From NCBI GenBank assembly GCA_016208685.1, contig JACQXM010000027.1, forward strand, positions 1 through 64,000: 64,000 nucleotides of DNA. Reading direction: 5' to 3'. How positions within the stretch are numbered: position 1 is the stretch's first letter; each line of letters begins with the position of its first letter. The notes beneath the pieces were generated by a model. The model saw only the letters and a program-made list of their open reading frames with translations. It was not told where the DNA came from and searched no databases. Source of the DNA: Planctomycetota bacterium. GTDB taxonomy: Bacteria; Planctomycetota; Phycisphaerae; UBA1845. The translations under genes were made by a program, and so were the position numbers. This document shows, piece after piece, positions 35,342-45,391 of this stretch.

Positions 35342-36853
35342 TTACCGAAGCAGCATCAGCGTTGAAAGCGGGAAAGTCACTATTCGAGGGTCGATGACCG
35401 TGTCGTCGTCGTGGAGCGTAATGAGCAACGCAAACGGCGCATGGTTCGTCACCTTCTCGATGAAGGTCCGGAGGCCCTCCGTGTCACCGGCAGGCTCGAT
35501 TCGCCGCCGGTACTTGACTTCAATGGGAATCCGCCGGGTTCCTACCGTCATAACAAAATCGACCTCGGGCTCGTCCGCCCGCGCCGGCACATGACTTAAG
35601 GCCAGCGAGGGAATGGTCGCAAGAAGGGCGCCAGCCACGCTCTCGGCGATGTGCCCAGCGAGGTCCGACAACCCTGGTTCCGCGCGCAGCGACGTCGGAT
35701 CGATGGGAACGAATTCCTGTAGAAAGCTGGCACGCAGTCCATGGTCGGAAAGGCACAGCTTTGCACTCCCGCGGCGCCGCTTCAGCCGGATTTCCAGCGG
35801 GTCAACCAGGCGCAGCAGGAGCGTGTCGCCGAGAAACCTCAGGTAATGATGGATCCGCTGCGTCCCCACGTTGGCGTGCAAGGCGCGACGCGCCTCCCGT
35901 GCCAGCGTGTCGGCCGTTGGCGCCTGGCCGACGTAGCGGCACGCCAGGCGAAAGAGCTCTTCGAGCAGCGGGGCATCGCGCTTTCGACCGCGCTCACCAA
36001 CGCGGAGGTCGTGTTGAATGACCTTTTTGACTACGTTTTCGTTCAGCTGTTGCGCAAGCTCTGGCCAGGCGACGTCCGAAAGCTGGTGCACGAGCGGATA
36101 GCCGCCACGCTCGGAAAACCAACCGAAGGCCACGTCCCGGCTGGCCGCGATCCGGCGTCCATGAGCACGAAGGTCAAGCCAGAACTCGCGACGCGTGAGC
36201 GGCTCGGTGCCGTTGTCCGCGAGAAAGGGCCCTCCCAGATCCATGCCACGAAAGGCGGCGACTTCGGTGAGTGACAAGACGCCGGCCTCAATGGTGGTGA
36301 TCCGGCCGGCGAGGCTGTCCCGCCCCTGCTCAATCCGCAGCGCGGAGCTGCCAGTGACAAGAAGCTGCGTGGTGCTCGAGTCAACCAGGCTCTTGAGCTG
36401 CACATCCCAGTCTGTGAGGTTCTGCACTTCGTCCAGGAAGATGTACGTGTTCTGCCCGCGGTGCGCCAGCTCATTGAGCGTGGCCCCAAGCACATTGGCC
36501 TCATACCAGTCAACCAGCCGCAGCAGTTGTTCCGAGAGGCGAGCGAGCTCCGGAAGCTCGTCGCATTGCAGGCGCAGGATGCACGCGGGCCGAACGCCTC
36601 CGTCCAGGAGGTCCTGGAGCACCTGAAGCTGGGCGATCGTCTTCCCGATCTGGCGCGGCCCGCGAACCACAACGATGGGAGCCAGACGCGAACGCAAGCG
36701 CGCGTGGATCTGGGTCACGAGGTGCCGCCGCGTCTCCGGCAGACGACGTTGCGGCTTTGCCTCCCACCAGGGGTTCATGCGGCGGATGTCGAGAACGAGT
36801 GGGTCGGGAAGCCTGAACTGTGGGAAAAGGTGACGGTCGATCATCTCTCCCAT
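35342..36853 (-). CDS. AAA ATPase with C-terminal DUF4143 (PD-(D/E)xK-like) domain
   Basis: 503 residues. The P-loop [10 protein letters not shown] (about 63-72) and Walker [11 protein letters not shown] place it in the AAA_14 ATPase group, and [11 protein letters not shown] is the usual sensor-like segment. The DUF4143 C-terminus has [21 protein letters not shown], a nuclease-fold signature (E...D...ExK). Such proteins are common, patchily distributed and of unknown function. The start overlaps the hutU stop by 13 bases at 36853; an ATG at 36844 gives a four-base ATGA overlap and is equally possible. It is downstream of hutU on the same strand, perhaps only by chance. Confidence 0.88.
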   Translation of the reverse strand: MGEMIDRHLFPQFRLPDPLVLDIRRMNPWWEAKPQRRLPETRRHLVTQIHARLRSRLAPIVVVRGPRQIGKTIAQLQVLQDLLDGGVRPACILRLQCDELPELARLSEQLLRLVDWYEANVLGATLNELAHRGQNTYIFLDEVQNLTDWDVQLKSLVDSSTTQLLVTGSSALRIEQGRDSLAGRITTIEAGVLSLTEVAAFRGMDLGGPFLADNGTEPLTRREFWLDLRAHGRRIAASRDVAFGWFSERGGYPLVHQLSDVAWPELAQQLNENVVKKVIQHDLRVGERGRKRDAPLLEELFRLACRYVGQAPTADTLAREARRALHANVGTQRIHHYLRFLGDTLLLRLVDPLEIRLKRRRGSAKLCLSDHGLRASFLQEFVPIDPTSLRAEPGLSDLAGHIAESVAGALLATIPSLALSHVPARADEPEVDFVMTVGTRRIPIEVKYRRRIEPAGDTEGLRTFIEKVTNHAPFALLITLHDDDTVIDPRIVTFPLSTLMLLR

Positions 36854-38526
36854 GCTCCCTGGGGGATTACTACGCCCGTCTCCCGTGCCACCTCCCTCGC
36901 CTTCTCATACCCCGCATCGACATGCCGGAAGATGCCCATGGCCGGGTCGGCGGTTAGGACGCGCTCCAGGCGCGCCGCGGCCTGCTGCGTGCCGTCGGCG
37001 ACGATTACCTGTCCGGCGTGGATGGCGTAGGGGATTCCCACGCCGCCGCCCTGGTGCACGGATACCCAAGTCGCCCCGCAGGCCGTGTTGAGCAGGGCAT
37101 TGAGGATCGGCCAGTCGGCGATGGCGTCCGAGCCGTCCTTCATGCCTTCCGTTTCGCGATTGGGCGAGGCCACGCTGCCGCAATCCAGATGGTCCCGCCC
37201 GATGACGATGGGCGCCGAAATCTCGCCGCGTGCCACCAGCTCGTTGAACACCAACCCCATCTTCGCCCGGTCGCCGTAGCCCAGCCAGCAAATCCGCGCC
37301 GGCAGGCCCTGAAACGCCACACGTTCGCCGGCCAGGCGAATCCAGCGACACAGATGCTCGTTGTGCGGGAAGGTCTCCAAGACCGCGCGGTCAGTCCGCG
37401 TCAGGTCCTTCGGATCGCCGGAAAGCGCCGCCCAACGGAAGGGACCCTGCCCCTCGCAAAACAGCGGACGGACGAAAAGCGGCACGAAGCCCTGGAAATC
37501 GAAAGCGTTCGATACGCCCGCGAGCTTCGCCTGAGTGCGGAGGTTGTTACCGTAGTCGAAGGTGATCGCCCCGCGGCGCTGGAGCTCCAGCATGGCGCGA
37601 ACGTGCTCGGCCATGGAGCGCATGGACTCCGCGATGTAACGCTGGGGGTCGGCTGCCCGGAGGTGCACCGCCTCGGCGAGGGCCATCCCATTGGGCACGT
37701 AGCCGTTCAGGGCGTCGTGCGCCGAGGTTTGATCCGTGAGCACATCGGGCGTTACGCCGCGGCGGACCAGCTCCGGCAGCACGTCGGCACAATTCCCTAC
37801 CAGACCGACGGACAATGGCCGCTTCGCCGCTACGGATTCCGTCGCCCAACCCAGCGCCTCGTCGAGGTCGGCCGTCCAGCGGTCCAGGTAACGCGTCTTG
37901 ATGCGCCGCTCGATCCGCGCCGGGTCAACCTCGACGCACAAACATACGCCCTCGTTCATGGTTGCGGCGAGCGGCTGCGCCCCTCCCATGCCGCCCAGGC
38001 CGCCCGTAACGACCAGCCGGCCGCGGAGCGTCCCGCCGAAGTGCTGCCGGGCGCAGGCCCCGAAGGTTTCGTACGTCCCCTGGAGGATTCCCTGCGTACC
38101 GATATAGATCCAGCTTCCGGCCGTTATCTGCCCGAACATGGTCAGGCCCATCGCTTCCAAGCGGCGGAACTCTTCCCAGGTGGCCCAGTGCGGAACGATA
38201 AGCGAGTTGGCGATGAGGACCCGCGGGGCGTCGGAGTGGGTCTTGACGATGCCCACCGCCCGGCCGGATTGGACGAGTAGGGTTTCGTCGTTTTCCAGCG
38301 TCTTCAGCGCCGCGACGATGCGGTCGAAGTCGGCCCAGCTTCGGGCGGCCTTGCCGCTGCCGCCGTAGATGATGAGCTCCGCGGGGTTCTCCGCCACGTC
38401 GGGGTCGAGGTTGTTCATCAGCATGCGCAGGGCGGCCTCCTGCTGCCAGCCTTTGCAGGTGATGCTCGTACCGCGCGGGGCGCGAACCGCGCGCGGCGAT
38501 GGTTTGGCTGCGGTTGCGGTGGTCAT
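36841..38526 (-). CDS. hutU: urocanate hydratase
   Basis: A 561-residue enzyme that converts urocanate to imidazolonepropionate in histidine catabolism, using tightly bound NAD. It has the family signature [15 protein letters not shown]-type N-terminus ([15 protein letters not shown]), [35 protein letters not shown] and [14 protein letters not shown]. The length and start fit the family. No other hut gene is in the window. A DUF4143 ATPase gene overlaps its 3' end. Confidence 0.96.
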   Translation of the reverse strand: MTTATAAKPSPRAVRAPRGTSITCKGWQQEAALRMLMNNLDPDVAENPAELIIYGGSGKAARSWADFDRIVAALKTLENDETLLVQSGRAVGIVKTHSDAPRVLIANSLIVPHWATWEEFRRLEAMGLTMFGQITAGSWIYIGTQGILQGTYETFGACARQHFGGTLRGRLVVTGGLGGMGGAQPLAATMNEGVCLCVEVDPARIERRIKTRYLDRWTADLDEALGWATESVAAKRPLSVGLVGNCADVLPELVRRGVTPDVLTDQTSAHDALNGYVPNGMALAEAVHLRAADPQRYIAESMRSMAEHVRAMLELQRRGAITFDYGNNLRTQAKLAGVSNAFDFQGFVPLFVRPLFCEGQGPFRWAALSGDPKDLTRTDRAVLETFPHNEHLCRWIRLAGERVAFQGLPARICWLGYGDRAKMGLVFNELVARGEISAPIVIGRDHLDCGSVASPNRETEGMKDGSDAIADWPILNALLNTACGATWVSVHQGGGVGIPYAIHAGQVIVADGTQQAAARLERVLTADPAMGIFRHVDAGYEKAREVARETGVVIPQGAWER

Positions 38527-38603
38527 GGTGGGATTATAACCGCGTCGTTACCCGCCAGCACGGGCGACCGGACGTTTGACGGCCAACGAGTGAACTTCCT
38601 AAG

Positions 38604-38924
38604 ATGCGCACAATGACCACCGAGCAACTGCGCCGATTCCTGCTTGCGCAGCCGTTTCGGCCCTTCACCATGCACTTGGCCGACGGCCGGCAGATCATGG
38701 TCAAGCATCCGGAGTTCGTGGCCGCCAACCCCGTCGGGCGAACCGCGATCGTGTTCTATCCCGACGACACCTTCGAGGCGATCGACGTGCTGCTGGTAAC
38801 GAGCATCAAGACAATCAACGGCGCCCGTCGGCGTCGGCGCCGCACGGCGTCACACTGCCGCAGACGGCGTCGCCGGCGCGCTGCCTACGCCCCGCCGGGT
38901 GCGTTCCCGCCGCCGTCCAGATAG
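38604..38924 (+). CDS. small conserved-type hypothetical protein with Arg-rich tail
   Basis: 106 codons. The first 73 residues look like a real compact protein: MTTEQLRRFLLAQPFRPF, then LADGRQIMVKHPEF and FYPDDTFEAIDVLLV, a pattern I associate with small planctomycete proteins of unknown function. The remainder is a low-complexity Arg run and crosses into the convergent 3' end of ruvX (40-base overlap), so the stop may have been lost or shifted. The real start may be the second ATG at 38613. Confidence 0.7.
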   Translation: MRTMTTEQLRRFLLAQPFRPFTMHLADGRQIMVKHPEFVAANPVGRTAIVFYPDDTFEAIDVLLVTSIKTINGARRRRRRTASHCRRRRRRRAAYAPPGAFPPPSR

Positions 38925-39322
38925 CCCTGCAACATCACCTGTGCCGCCACGCGGTCTAGGCGGCCCTTCTTCTGCTTGATGGTGAAGTCGCCGGGGCGGA
39001 GGAGTTCCTCCGCGGTGTCCGTCGAAAGCCGCTCATCGCAGAAGTGCACCGGCAGGCCGGTCCCCAGATGAAGCTCCTCGCCAAAGGCCCGCGACTGGCG
39101 GGCTTGTGGGCCTTCCGTGCCGTCCATGTTCAACGGCAACCCGACCACCAGGATCTGGCAGTCGTAGTCGGTGGCGTACTTGGCGACCATGCGCACCTGT
39201 TCCCGCACGCCGCCGTACACGGCGAGCGTCGCCAGGGGGGTCGCCACGCGCGTGGCGGTGTCGCCGACCGCCAGACCGATGCGGCGCGAGCCGTAGTCGA
39301 TGCCAAGGTAGCGTGTGGTCAC
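38885..39322 (-). CDS. ruvX: Holliday junction resolvase-like nuclease RuvX/YqgF
   Basis: 145 residues of the RNase-H-fold YqgF family, implicated in pre-16S rRNA 5' processing and proposed as a resolvase. Active-site pattern: GIDYGSRRIG with Asp9, VVGLPLNMDG, and DERLSTDTAEELL. The start is GTG, overlapping the stop of the Pro-rich ORF in GTGA, so translation is probably coupled. It is the last gene of the pcrA-manC group. Confidence 0.93.
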   Translation of the reverse strand: MTTRYLGIDYGSRRIGLAVGDTATRVATPLATLAVYGGVREQVRMVAKYATDYDCQILVVGLPLNMDGTEGPQARQSRAFGEELHLGTGLPVHFCDERLSTDTAEELLRPGDFTIKQKKGRLDRVAAQVMLQGYLDGGGNAPGGA

Positions 39323-39477
39323 TTCTTCTTCGGCGGTGGTGGCGGAGGGGGTTCGGGTTTCTCGATCTTCGGCGGCGGGGTTGCACCATGCTTCCCGCCT
39401 GACTTTGGATCCGGTGTGACCGGGGGCACGCCCGGCAACGGATCCGTCGGAATCGGCTGTGGCGCCTTAGCTCCCAT
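39319..39477 (-). CDS. 52-residue proline-rich protein upstream of ruvX
   Basis: Starts ATG at 39477 with AGGA seven bases upstream and ends TGA overlapping the GTG of ruvX in GTGA. The translation is MGAKAPQPIP..., rich in Pro, Lys and Thr, ending in a Pro7-Lys3 tail. It also overlaps the end of the preceding 48-codon ORF. No family recognised. The overlaps on both sides argue that it is translated, if only for coupling. Confidence 0.55.
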   Translation of the reverse strand: MGAKAPQPIPTDPLPGVPPVTPDPKSGGKHGATPPPKIEKPEPPPPPPPKKK

Positions 39478-39613
39478 GCGAAGTTCCTGTATGCCGCAGT
39501 CGCTCCAACATGCGGCGGACGGCCTCGCGCTCCGTCGGGTTTTCAACGACTTCCGCCCTGTTGCCCTCGAAATGGCAGATGACACCGACGATTTCTTGCG
39601 ACGCCCAATCCAC
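39467..39613 (-). CDS. 48-residue hypothetical protein between manC and the Pro-rich ORF
   Basis: From GTG at 39613 to TAA at 39467-39469. The translation is protein-like rather than shadow-like: VDWASQEIVGVICHF, then EVVENPTEREAVRRMLERL and a short tail, suggesting two strands and a helix. The stop falls 8 bases inside the next ORF. GGGA stands 7 bases before the GTG. The reading frame is open further up into manC without another good start, so it could also be a remnant of a longer gene. Confidence 0.5.
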   Translation of the reverse strand: MDWASQEIVGVICHFEGNRAEVVENPTEREAVRRMLERLRHTGTSHGS

Positions 39614-39630
39614 AATGCGATCCCATTTCC

Positions 39631-40701
39631 CTACAAGTACTGTTCCCCATGCACCCGCCGCACTTCGTCCACCAGCTCCTTGATGCTTTGCGCGTCGCGC
39701 TTGGTGCAGATCAGCGTGGCATCCGGCGAGTGGACGATCACCAGATCGTCAACGCCGATGGTGGCGATCAGATGTTCATCCTCGGAAACCACGATGTTCC
39801 CCCGCGAGCCCAGGTGCAGCGTGGGACCGCCCGAGGTCACGTTGTGATCGGCGTCCGCCTCGATGACCGACTCCATCGCCGGCCACGAACCCACGTCCAC
39901 CCAGTGGCAGCCCAGCTCCACTACCAGCACCCGGTCCGCACGCTCCATCACGGCAAAGTCAATGCTGATCTTCATGAGCGACGGATACAGGGCGCCCGCC
40001 TTGTCCTGACGCGCCGGCGTGCGCCAGGCGCGAGCGATTTCGCAGATCGGTCCATGCGATTGGGGCAGGTGCTTCCGGAGCTGATCGAGCACGGTGCCCG
40101 CCCGCCAGGCGAACATGCCGCTGTTCCAGTAGTACTCGCCGTCGGCAACGTAGCGCATGGCCTCCGCCAGGTTCGGTTTCTCGATGAATTGCCGAACCTC
40201 GTACACTCCGTCGGCGATGCGCTCGCCGCGATGCACGTAGCCGTATGCGGTATCCGGACGGTTGGGGCGCACCCCCATGGTCACTAGCGCGTCGGGGTTC
40301 TCTTCCGCGGCGCGAAAGGCCTTGTCCGCGGCTTCGCGGAAACGGTCCAGCGGCGTGATGATGTGATCGGCGGTGAACACGCCGACGACCGCGTCGGGAT
40401 CACGGTCCGCCAGGATGGCGGCCGCCAGGCCCACGGCGTTGGCCGTGTCGCGACCGGCGGGCTCGCCCAGCAGGTTCTCGTCCGGCAGCTCCGGCAGCTC
40501 CCGGGCCACCACCGGCAGGTAGACCTGGTTGGTAATCACGTTGATCTGCTGCGGAGGAAGCAGCGCGGCAGTGCGCTCGTACGACTGCCGCAGCAGGCTC
40601 GTGCCGTTGAAGATGCGCAGGAGCTGCTTGGGGCGGCTGTTGCGACTGAGCGGCCAGAGCCGCCGACCCGCTCCACCCGCCATGATCACCGCATGTCGCA
40701 T
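39631..40701 (-). CDS. manC: mannose-1-phosphate guanylyltransferase
   Basis: 356 residues, forming GDP-mannose from mannose-1-phosphate and GTP for glycan and glycolipid synthesis. Nucleotidyltransferase signature at the N-terminus (MAGGAGRRLWPLSRNSRPKQ), then FTADHII, FIEKPN, YYWNSGMFAW and VGSWPAM. No C-terminal isomerase domain, so it is the monofunctional type. It lies 86 bases downstream of pcrA. Confidence 0.94.
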   Translation of the reverse strand: MRHAVIMAGGAGRRLWPLSRNSRPKQLLRIFNGTSLLRQSYERTAALLPPQQINVITNQVYLPVVARELPELPDENLLGEPAGRDTANAVGLAAAILADRDPDAVVGVFTADHIITPLDRFREAADKAFRAAEENPDALVTMGVRPNRPDTAYGYVHRGERIADGVYEVRQFIEKPNLAEAMRYVADGEYYWNSGMFAWRAGTVLDQLRKHLPQSHGPICEIARAWRTPARQDKAGALYPSLMKISIDFAVMERADRVLVVELGCHWVDVGSWPAMESVIEADADHNVTSGGPTLHLGSRGNIVVSEDEHLIATIGVDDLVIVHSPDATLICTKRDAQSIKELVDEVRRVHGEQYL

Positions 40702-40787
40702 GACAGACGTCCGTCGCCCGCAGAACCCCGGTTACCGCCGGCCGGCACCGCCGCGTGTTGCCGGCCGCCCCGCGGCCGTCGTCGGCT

Positions 40788-42956
40788 TTACTCCACTTCG
40801 TCGAAGTCGACGCGCACGAGATCGGCGAATTCCAAGGCCCAGCTTCGCTTGGGCCCGCTCTGAAACTGCACGTCCACGTGCGTCCGCTTGCCGCCGCGGG
40901 TGAGGGAAAGCACCTGGCCCAGCCCCAGTACCGGGTGCCGCACCAGGGTGCCCACGGTCCACTGGTCCAGGTCCTCCGGCAGCCGACCCGCATCCGCCCG
41001 CTTGCGCTGCGGCGCGGCGTCCGCGGGCGTCGACCATTCTACCGCGGCCGGCGGCAACTCGTCGAGGAAGGGGCTGCGCACCGTGGCCAGAGTGCTGCCG
41101 CGGACGAATCGCTGGCGGGCGCGACTCAACGTCAACACCTTCCGCGCCCGCGTCATGCCCACGAAGCACAACCGCCGCTCCTCCTCTTCGTCCCCGCGGA
41201 CGAACTCGTCGCGGCGGAAGGGCAGCAGTCCGTCCTCCAAACCGATGATGTACACGACATCAAACTCCAGACCCTTGGCGGCGTGCAGGGTCATCAGTGT
41301 CACGCCGGCGCCGCTCTGCTCCACGCTGTCCACGTCACTGACCAGAGCGGCGTACTCCAGCCAGTCGATGAGTGTTGCCTCGGGACGATCCGCCTGGAAC
41401 AGCGTGGCGGCGTTGATCAGCTCGTCGAGGTTGCGGCGCTCCGATTCCTCCCGGTCGCCCTCCTGCATGTACATGGCGCGCAGCCCTGTGCGGCTGATGA
41501 CCTCGCCCAGCGCCGTCGCCGGCCGCTGCTCTACTGCCGGGCGGAGCGAACGAAGCAGCTCGCCGAACTGACGCACCTTTACCGCGGCCCGCCCCAGTTC
41601 CGCGAAATCCCGGTCGCTCGTGATAAACTCCAAAGCGGTGACGCCCTCCAGCCCCGCAGCCTCCCTCAGACGCTCCAGCGTGGTGTCGCCGATGCCGCGC
41701 GCGGGGGTGTTGATAATACGGAACAGCGCCACCTCGTCGGCGGGGTTCACCAGCACCCGCAGGTATGCCAGGACGTCCTTGACTTCCTTGCGATTGTAGA
41801 ACTCCACACCGCGAGCCACCTGGTACTTGATGCCCTCGCGCAACAGCGCCTCCTCGACGGCGCGGCTCAAGGAGTTCACGCGATAGAAGACGGCGATGCC
41901 GCCGGGTGCCGTCCTGCCGCGGAGCCGTTGGGAGATGTCCCGGGCCACGCCCGCGGCCTCTTCCTCGCTGTTGTCATACTGCAGGACCCGCGGCCAGGGC
42001 CCTTCCTCGTTCTGCGTCCACAGGGCCTTGAGCTTCCGACGCCGATTGCCCGCGATGAGCGCGTCCGCCACCGCCAGGATGCGCTGGGTGGAGCGGTAAT
42101 TCTGCTCTAGCCGCACCACGCGGGTCGAGGGAAAGTCGTGCTCGAAGCTGAGGATGTTCTCCAGGTTGGCTCCGCGCCAGCCGTAAATGGACTGGTCGGG
42201 GTCGCCGGTGGCGCAGAGGTTCTGCCGCTTCTCGACCAGCTTGCGGGCGATGAGATACTGCGCGGCGTTGGTGTCCTGATACTCGTCGATCAGCACGTAA
42301 CGGTAGCGGTCCTCCAGCTCGTCGCGCAGCGCCTCATCGTCGCGGAGCAGCAGCGCCACGCGCATCAGCAGATCGTCAAAATCCAGCGCGGCGTTCTCCG
42401 CGAGGAGCGTCTCGTAGCGCTCGTAGATGCGCGCGATGGTCGCCTCGCGCCAATCACGGGTGTGCGGTGCGAACGCCCGGGCGGAGCGCAGGTCGTTCTT
42501 GGCCGTGCTGATGGCCCCCTCCACCGAAGCCGGCGACCAGTTGGTCGTGGAAAGCTGACAGTCCTCGATCGCCTGCTTGAGGAGTCGCCGCCGATCGTCG
42601 CGATCGAAGATGGTGAAGTTGCGCGGAACCCGGGCCCGCTCATGATGGATACGCAGCAGCTTGGCGCACAGCGCGTGGAACGTGCAAACGGTCATGCCCT
42701 CGGCCACCGACAGGGCGTCGATGCGCTCGCGCATCTCTCGCGCCGCCTTGTTGGTGAAGGTGATGGCAAGAATCTGTCGTGCAGGGGCGGCGGTGAGCGC
42801 CAGGTGCGCGGCGCGGCGGGTAACGACGCGCGTCTTGCCGCTGCCCGGGCCGGCGATCACCAGCAGCGGTCCGTCGGTATGGAGCACCGCCTCCCGTTGC
42901 GGCTCCGTCAGCTCCGCCAGCAGCTCCGCCACTCGTGTCGAATGGGACGATGTCAT
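40788..42956 (-). CDS. pcrA: ATP-dependent DNA helicase UvrD/PcrA
   Basis: 722 residues of superfamily 1A, a 3'-5' helicase for repair and replication restart. Helicase motifs: LTEPQREAVLHTDGP (Q motif), Walker A IAGPGSGKT (34-42), VLIDEYQDTN, GDPDQSIYGWRGAN, LEQNYRSTQRIL and VTLMTLHAAKGLEF. A Tudor-like C-terminal module (LVRHPVLGLGQVLSL) is typical of PcrA. The ATG at 42956 (MTSSHSTRV) is chosen; the open frame runs on to 43358 through repeats. Confidence 0.95.
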   Translation of the reverse strand: MTSSHSTRVAELLAELTEPQREAVLHTDGPLLVIAGPGSGKTRVVTRRAAHLALTAAPARQILAITFTNKAAREMRERIDALSVAEGMTVCTFHALCAKLLRIHHERARVPRNFTIFDRDDRRRLLKQAIEDCQLSTTNWSPASVEGAISTAKNDLRSARAFAPHTRDWREATIARIYERYETLLAENAALDFDDLLMRVALLLRDDEALRDELEDRYRYVLIDEYQDTNAAQYLIARKLVEKRQNLCATGDPDQSIYGWRGANLENILSFEHDFPSTRVVRLEQNYRSTQRILAVADALIAGNRRRKLKALWTQNEEGPWPRVLQYDNSEEEAAGVARDISQRLRGRTAPGGIAVFYRVNSLSRAVEEALLREGIKYQVARGVEFYNRKEVKDVLAYLRVLVNPADEVALFRIINTPARGIGDTTLERLREAAGLEGVTALEFITSDRDFAELGRAAVKVRQFGELLRSLRPAVEQRPATALGEVISRTGLRAMYMQEGDREESERRNLDELINAATLFQADRPEATLIDWLEYAALVSDVDSVEQSGAGVTLMTLHAAKGLEFDVVYIIGLEDGLLPFRRDEFVRGDEEEERRLCFVGMTRARKVLTLSRARQRFVRGSTLATVRSPFLDELPPAAVEWSTPADAAPQRKRADAGRLPEDLDQWTVGTLVRHPVLGLGQVLSLTRGGKRTHVDVQFQSGPKRSWALEFADLVRVDFDEVE

Positions 42957-43420
42957 GTCGCCGCTGTATAGCCGGGCGGACGATGGGCGTCCATATCGCC
43001 GACAACTGGTCAGCGCGTGACGCACGGGCACGATCTGATTCCGTTTGCCGACGGGTAAACGTCGACCGGCGTGCACACGGCCACGCCGCTCATTGCAGAC
43101 TCGGAAGCGGCCGGGTGCCGTGGCCAAGCACGCGCGGGGTGCCATGGCCAAGCACGTCCGCCGGAGGCGGACAAGCGCCGCCATGCACAAGCACGTGGAG
43201 AAACCAGAAGCAACAAAACCTCCGTGCCGGCCCGGAGTCTTCGCCGGTTCTCCACGCGCAGCGCTCCGCGAGGTCGCGGCTCGTTGGACGCCGCGCATGG
43301 CGGCGCTCGCCACCGGCTCGCTTGGCCATGCCACCCGCCGCTCGCTTGGCCATGCCACGCGCGCAAGGGGAAAACTGCTCGCGCTTGCCTCGTTCGCGCG
43401 GGCCTTGATAATCGTCCCGC
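42957..43420. other. 464-bp gene-free gap between pcrA and selB
   Basis: Divergent promoters for pcrA and selB must lie here but are not clear. Most of the gap is repeats (43114-43358). A hairpin GTCCGCC/GGCGGAC is at 43156-43172. I looked for a tRNA-Sec gene and found no T-loop or UCA anticodon arm. Confidence 0.55.
43114..43358. repeat. paired 24-bp-period repeats in inverted orientation
   Basis: GGTGCCRTGGCCAAGCACG occurs at 43114-43132 and 43138-43156 (period 24). Its reverse-complement relative GCTTGGCCATGCCAC occurs at 43320-43334 and 43344-43358, also 24 apart. The two pairs face each other across about 160 bases and could fold into one long hairpin. Confidence 0.7.
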
Positions 43421-45391
43421 ATGACGCATCCGCTCCCAGCCCCGCCGCGCGCTGACGCGACCGAGCGACACTTCATCCTCGGCACCGCAGGGCACATCGA
43501 CCACGGCAAGACCTCCCTGGTCCGAGCGCTGACCGGCGTCGACACCGACCGCCTGCCCGAGGAGCAACGGCGCGGGATGACCATCGAACTGGGGTTCGCG
43601 GCGCTGACCGTGGGCGACACGCAATTCGGCGTGGTGGACGTGCCGGGGCACGAGCGTTTCGTTCGCACCATGGTCGCCGGCGCCACCGGCATCGATATCG
43701 CGCTGCTGGTGGTGGCCGCCGACGACTCGGTCATGCCGCAGACCGTCGAGCACGTGGACATCCTGCACCTGCTGGGCGTGGACCACGCCGTGGTCGTCAT
43801 CACCAAGATCGACGCCGTGCCCGCTGACATGGCGGAGCTGGTGGCCGAGGACGTGCGCCAACTGCTGGCCGAAACGCCTCTGGCGACGGCGCCCGTCTGC
43901 CCCGTTTCGTCGCTCACCGGCGAAGGCGTGGAAGCGCTGAAGGGCACCCTTCGGGAAATCGCGCGGCGCATCGCCAGCAAGCCGGCGCGGAACCCCTTCC
44001 GCCTGGCCGTGGACCGCGTCTTTACCGTGCCAGGTCGTGGCACTGTGGTCACGGGCTCGGTGCTTCGGGGCGTGGTGGGGGAGGGCGACACGCTGGAGGT
44101 CGTCCCCGGCGGCCGAACCTGCCGGGTGCGCGATCTGCAATGTCACGGCGCGGCGTCGGCGCGGCTGAGCGGCGGGCAGCGAGCGGCCATCAACATCAGC
44201 GGCGTCGAACGCTCTCTGATCGCGCGCGGATCAGAGCTGGCGACGCCGGGCTACCTTCAGCCGTCGCCTATGATCGACGTGCGCCTGCGCTGCCTGGCGT
44301 CGTACGGCCGGCCCCTGCGCTCGACGCGAACCGTGCGCCTGTGCCTGGGCACCCGCGAGCTTCCGGCGCGTGTGGTTCTGCTGGACAGTGCGGAACTCGC
44401 CCCCGGCGGCGCGGGCTATGCTCAGTTGCGCGGAGGGGAGCCGCTGTTTACGACCTACGGACAGCGATTCATCATTCGCGACGAGTCGGCCATGCGAACC
44501 ATCGGTGGGGGGGTGGTGCTGCGGCCTGCCGGTCGGCGCCGGCGCCTGGACGCCGCGGTGGAGCACGAGGCCCTCGCCCATCTGGAAAACGGCAGCGCCG
44601 AGGATCGCGTGGAACAGGTGCTGCGCCTGGCGCGCTTCACGCGGCCCACTGATCTCGCCCTGTGTGCGGCCGCCGGCGTTGAGCTTGATGAACTGCCGGA
44701 GGTTTACACCCGGCTGCGATCGGCCGCGCGCTGGGCGCCGGTGGCGGGCACCAGCGTGCACGTTGTCCCGGCGGCGATCGACGACCTCACGGCGCGGCTG
44801 ACATCCTGGCTGGAACGGTTTCATCGGGCGCACCCCGAACTGCCGGGAAGGCCCGCCGATTCCGTTGTCGGCTGGCTGGCGCGGGCGTCGGACAGGTCGC
44901 TGGCCCGGCCGCTACTGGATCGCATGCTCGCGGAAAAGGTCCTGCGGCGCCTGGGCCGCTTCGTCTGCCTGCCGGCCTTCGCGCCGGCACTCTCCAACGC
45001 CGACGAGAGACTCCTCGGGGAGCTGCTGGAGGAGATGCGCGCTGGGGGATTTCAACCGCCGGCGCTCGAAACCCTGTCCGTCGCTGCCCAGGCGGACCGC
45101 AAACGGTGGGAGCGACTCGCCTCTCTCGCCGTCGCCCTGGGCGAGCTCGTAGAGGTCGCCCCACAGGTGTACCTGCATACCCAAAGTGAACAGCGGCTAC
45201 GCGAGTTGATCCGCGATCTCATCACGGAGCGCGGCCCGGTTACCGTCGCCGAGGCGCGCGAAGCCCTGAATTCAAGTCGCAAGTACGTCGTTCCCTTCGT
45301 AGAATATCTGGATCGGATCGGATTCACGAAGCGGATCGGAGATCGCCGCGTGCTTGCGCAAACCGAAAGCCGTCCGGGGAATCAGCCATGA
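43421..45391 (+). CDS. selB: selenocysteine-specific elongation factor
   Basis: A 656-residue GTPase that delivers Sec-tRNA to UGA codons with a SECIS element. G1 GHIDHGKT (24-31), G3 DVPGH (73-77) and G4 TKID (128-131) are present, followed by EF-Tu-like domains 2 and 3 ([20 protein letters not shown]) and a C-terminal winged-helix series (about 400-650) that binds SECIS RNA. Its TGA stop overlaps the selA ATG in ATGA. Presence of selB and selA implies the genome also has selC and selD elsewhere. Confidence 0.95.
   Translation: MTHPLPAPPRADATERHFILGTAGHIDHGKTSLVRALTGVDTDRLPEEQRRGMTIELGFAALTVGDTQFGVVDVPGHERFVRTMVAGATGIDIALLVVAADDSVMPQTVEHVDILHLLGVDHAVVVITKIDAVPADMAELVAEDVRQLLAETPLATAPVCPVSSLTGEGVEALKGTLREIARRIASKPARNPFRLAVDRVFTVPGRGTVVTGSVLRGVVGEGDTLEVVPGGRTCRVRDLQCHGAASARLSGGQRAAINISGVERSLIARGSELATPGYLQPSPMIDVRLRCLASYGRPLRSTRTVRLCLGTRELPARVVLLDSAELAPGGAGYAQLRGGEPLFTTYGQRFIIRDESAMRTIGGGVVLRPAGRRRRLDAAVEHEALAHLENGSAEDRVEQVLRLARFTRPTDLALCAAAGVELDELPEVYTRLRSAARWAPVAGTSVHVVPAAIDDLTARLTSWLERFHRAHPELPGRPADSVVGWLARASDRSLARPLLDRMLAEKVLRRLGRFVCLPAFAPALSNADERLLGELLEEMRAGGFQPPALETLSVAAQADRKRWERLASLAVALGELVEVAPQVYLHTQSEQRLRELIRDLITERGPVTVAEAREALNSSRKYVVPFVEYLDRIGFTKRIGDRRVLAQTESRPGNQP

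Noticed and set aside
42957-43358. 134-codon N-terminal extension of pcrA
   Set aside because: Encodes repeat-derived MAWPSE-like text; the helicase proper starts at 42956.
42957-43420. tRNA-Sec gene near selB/selA
   Set aside because: No GGTTCRA-type T-loop, long variable arm or TCA anticodon arm found in this gap or after selA.
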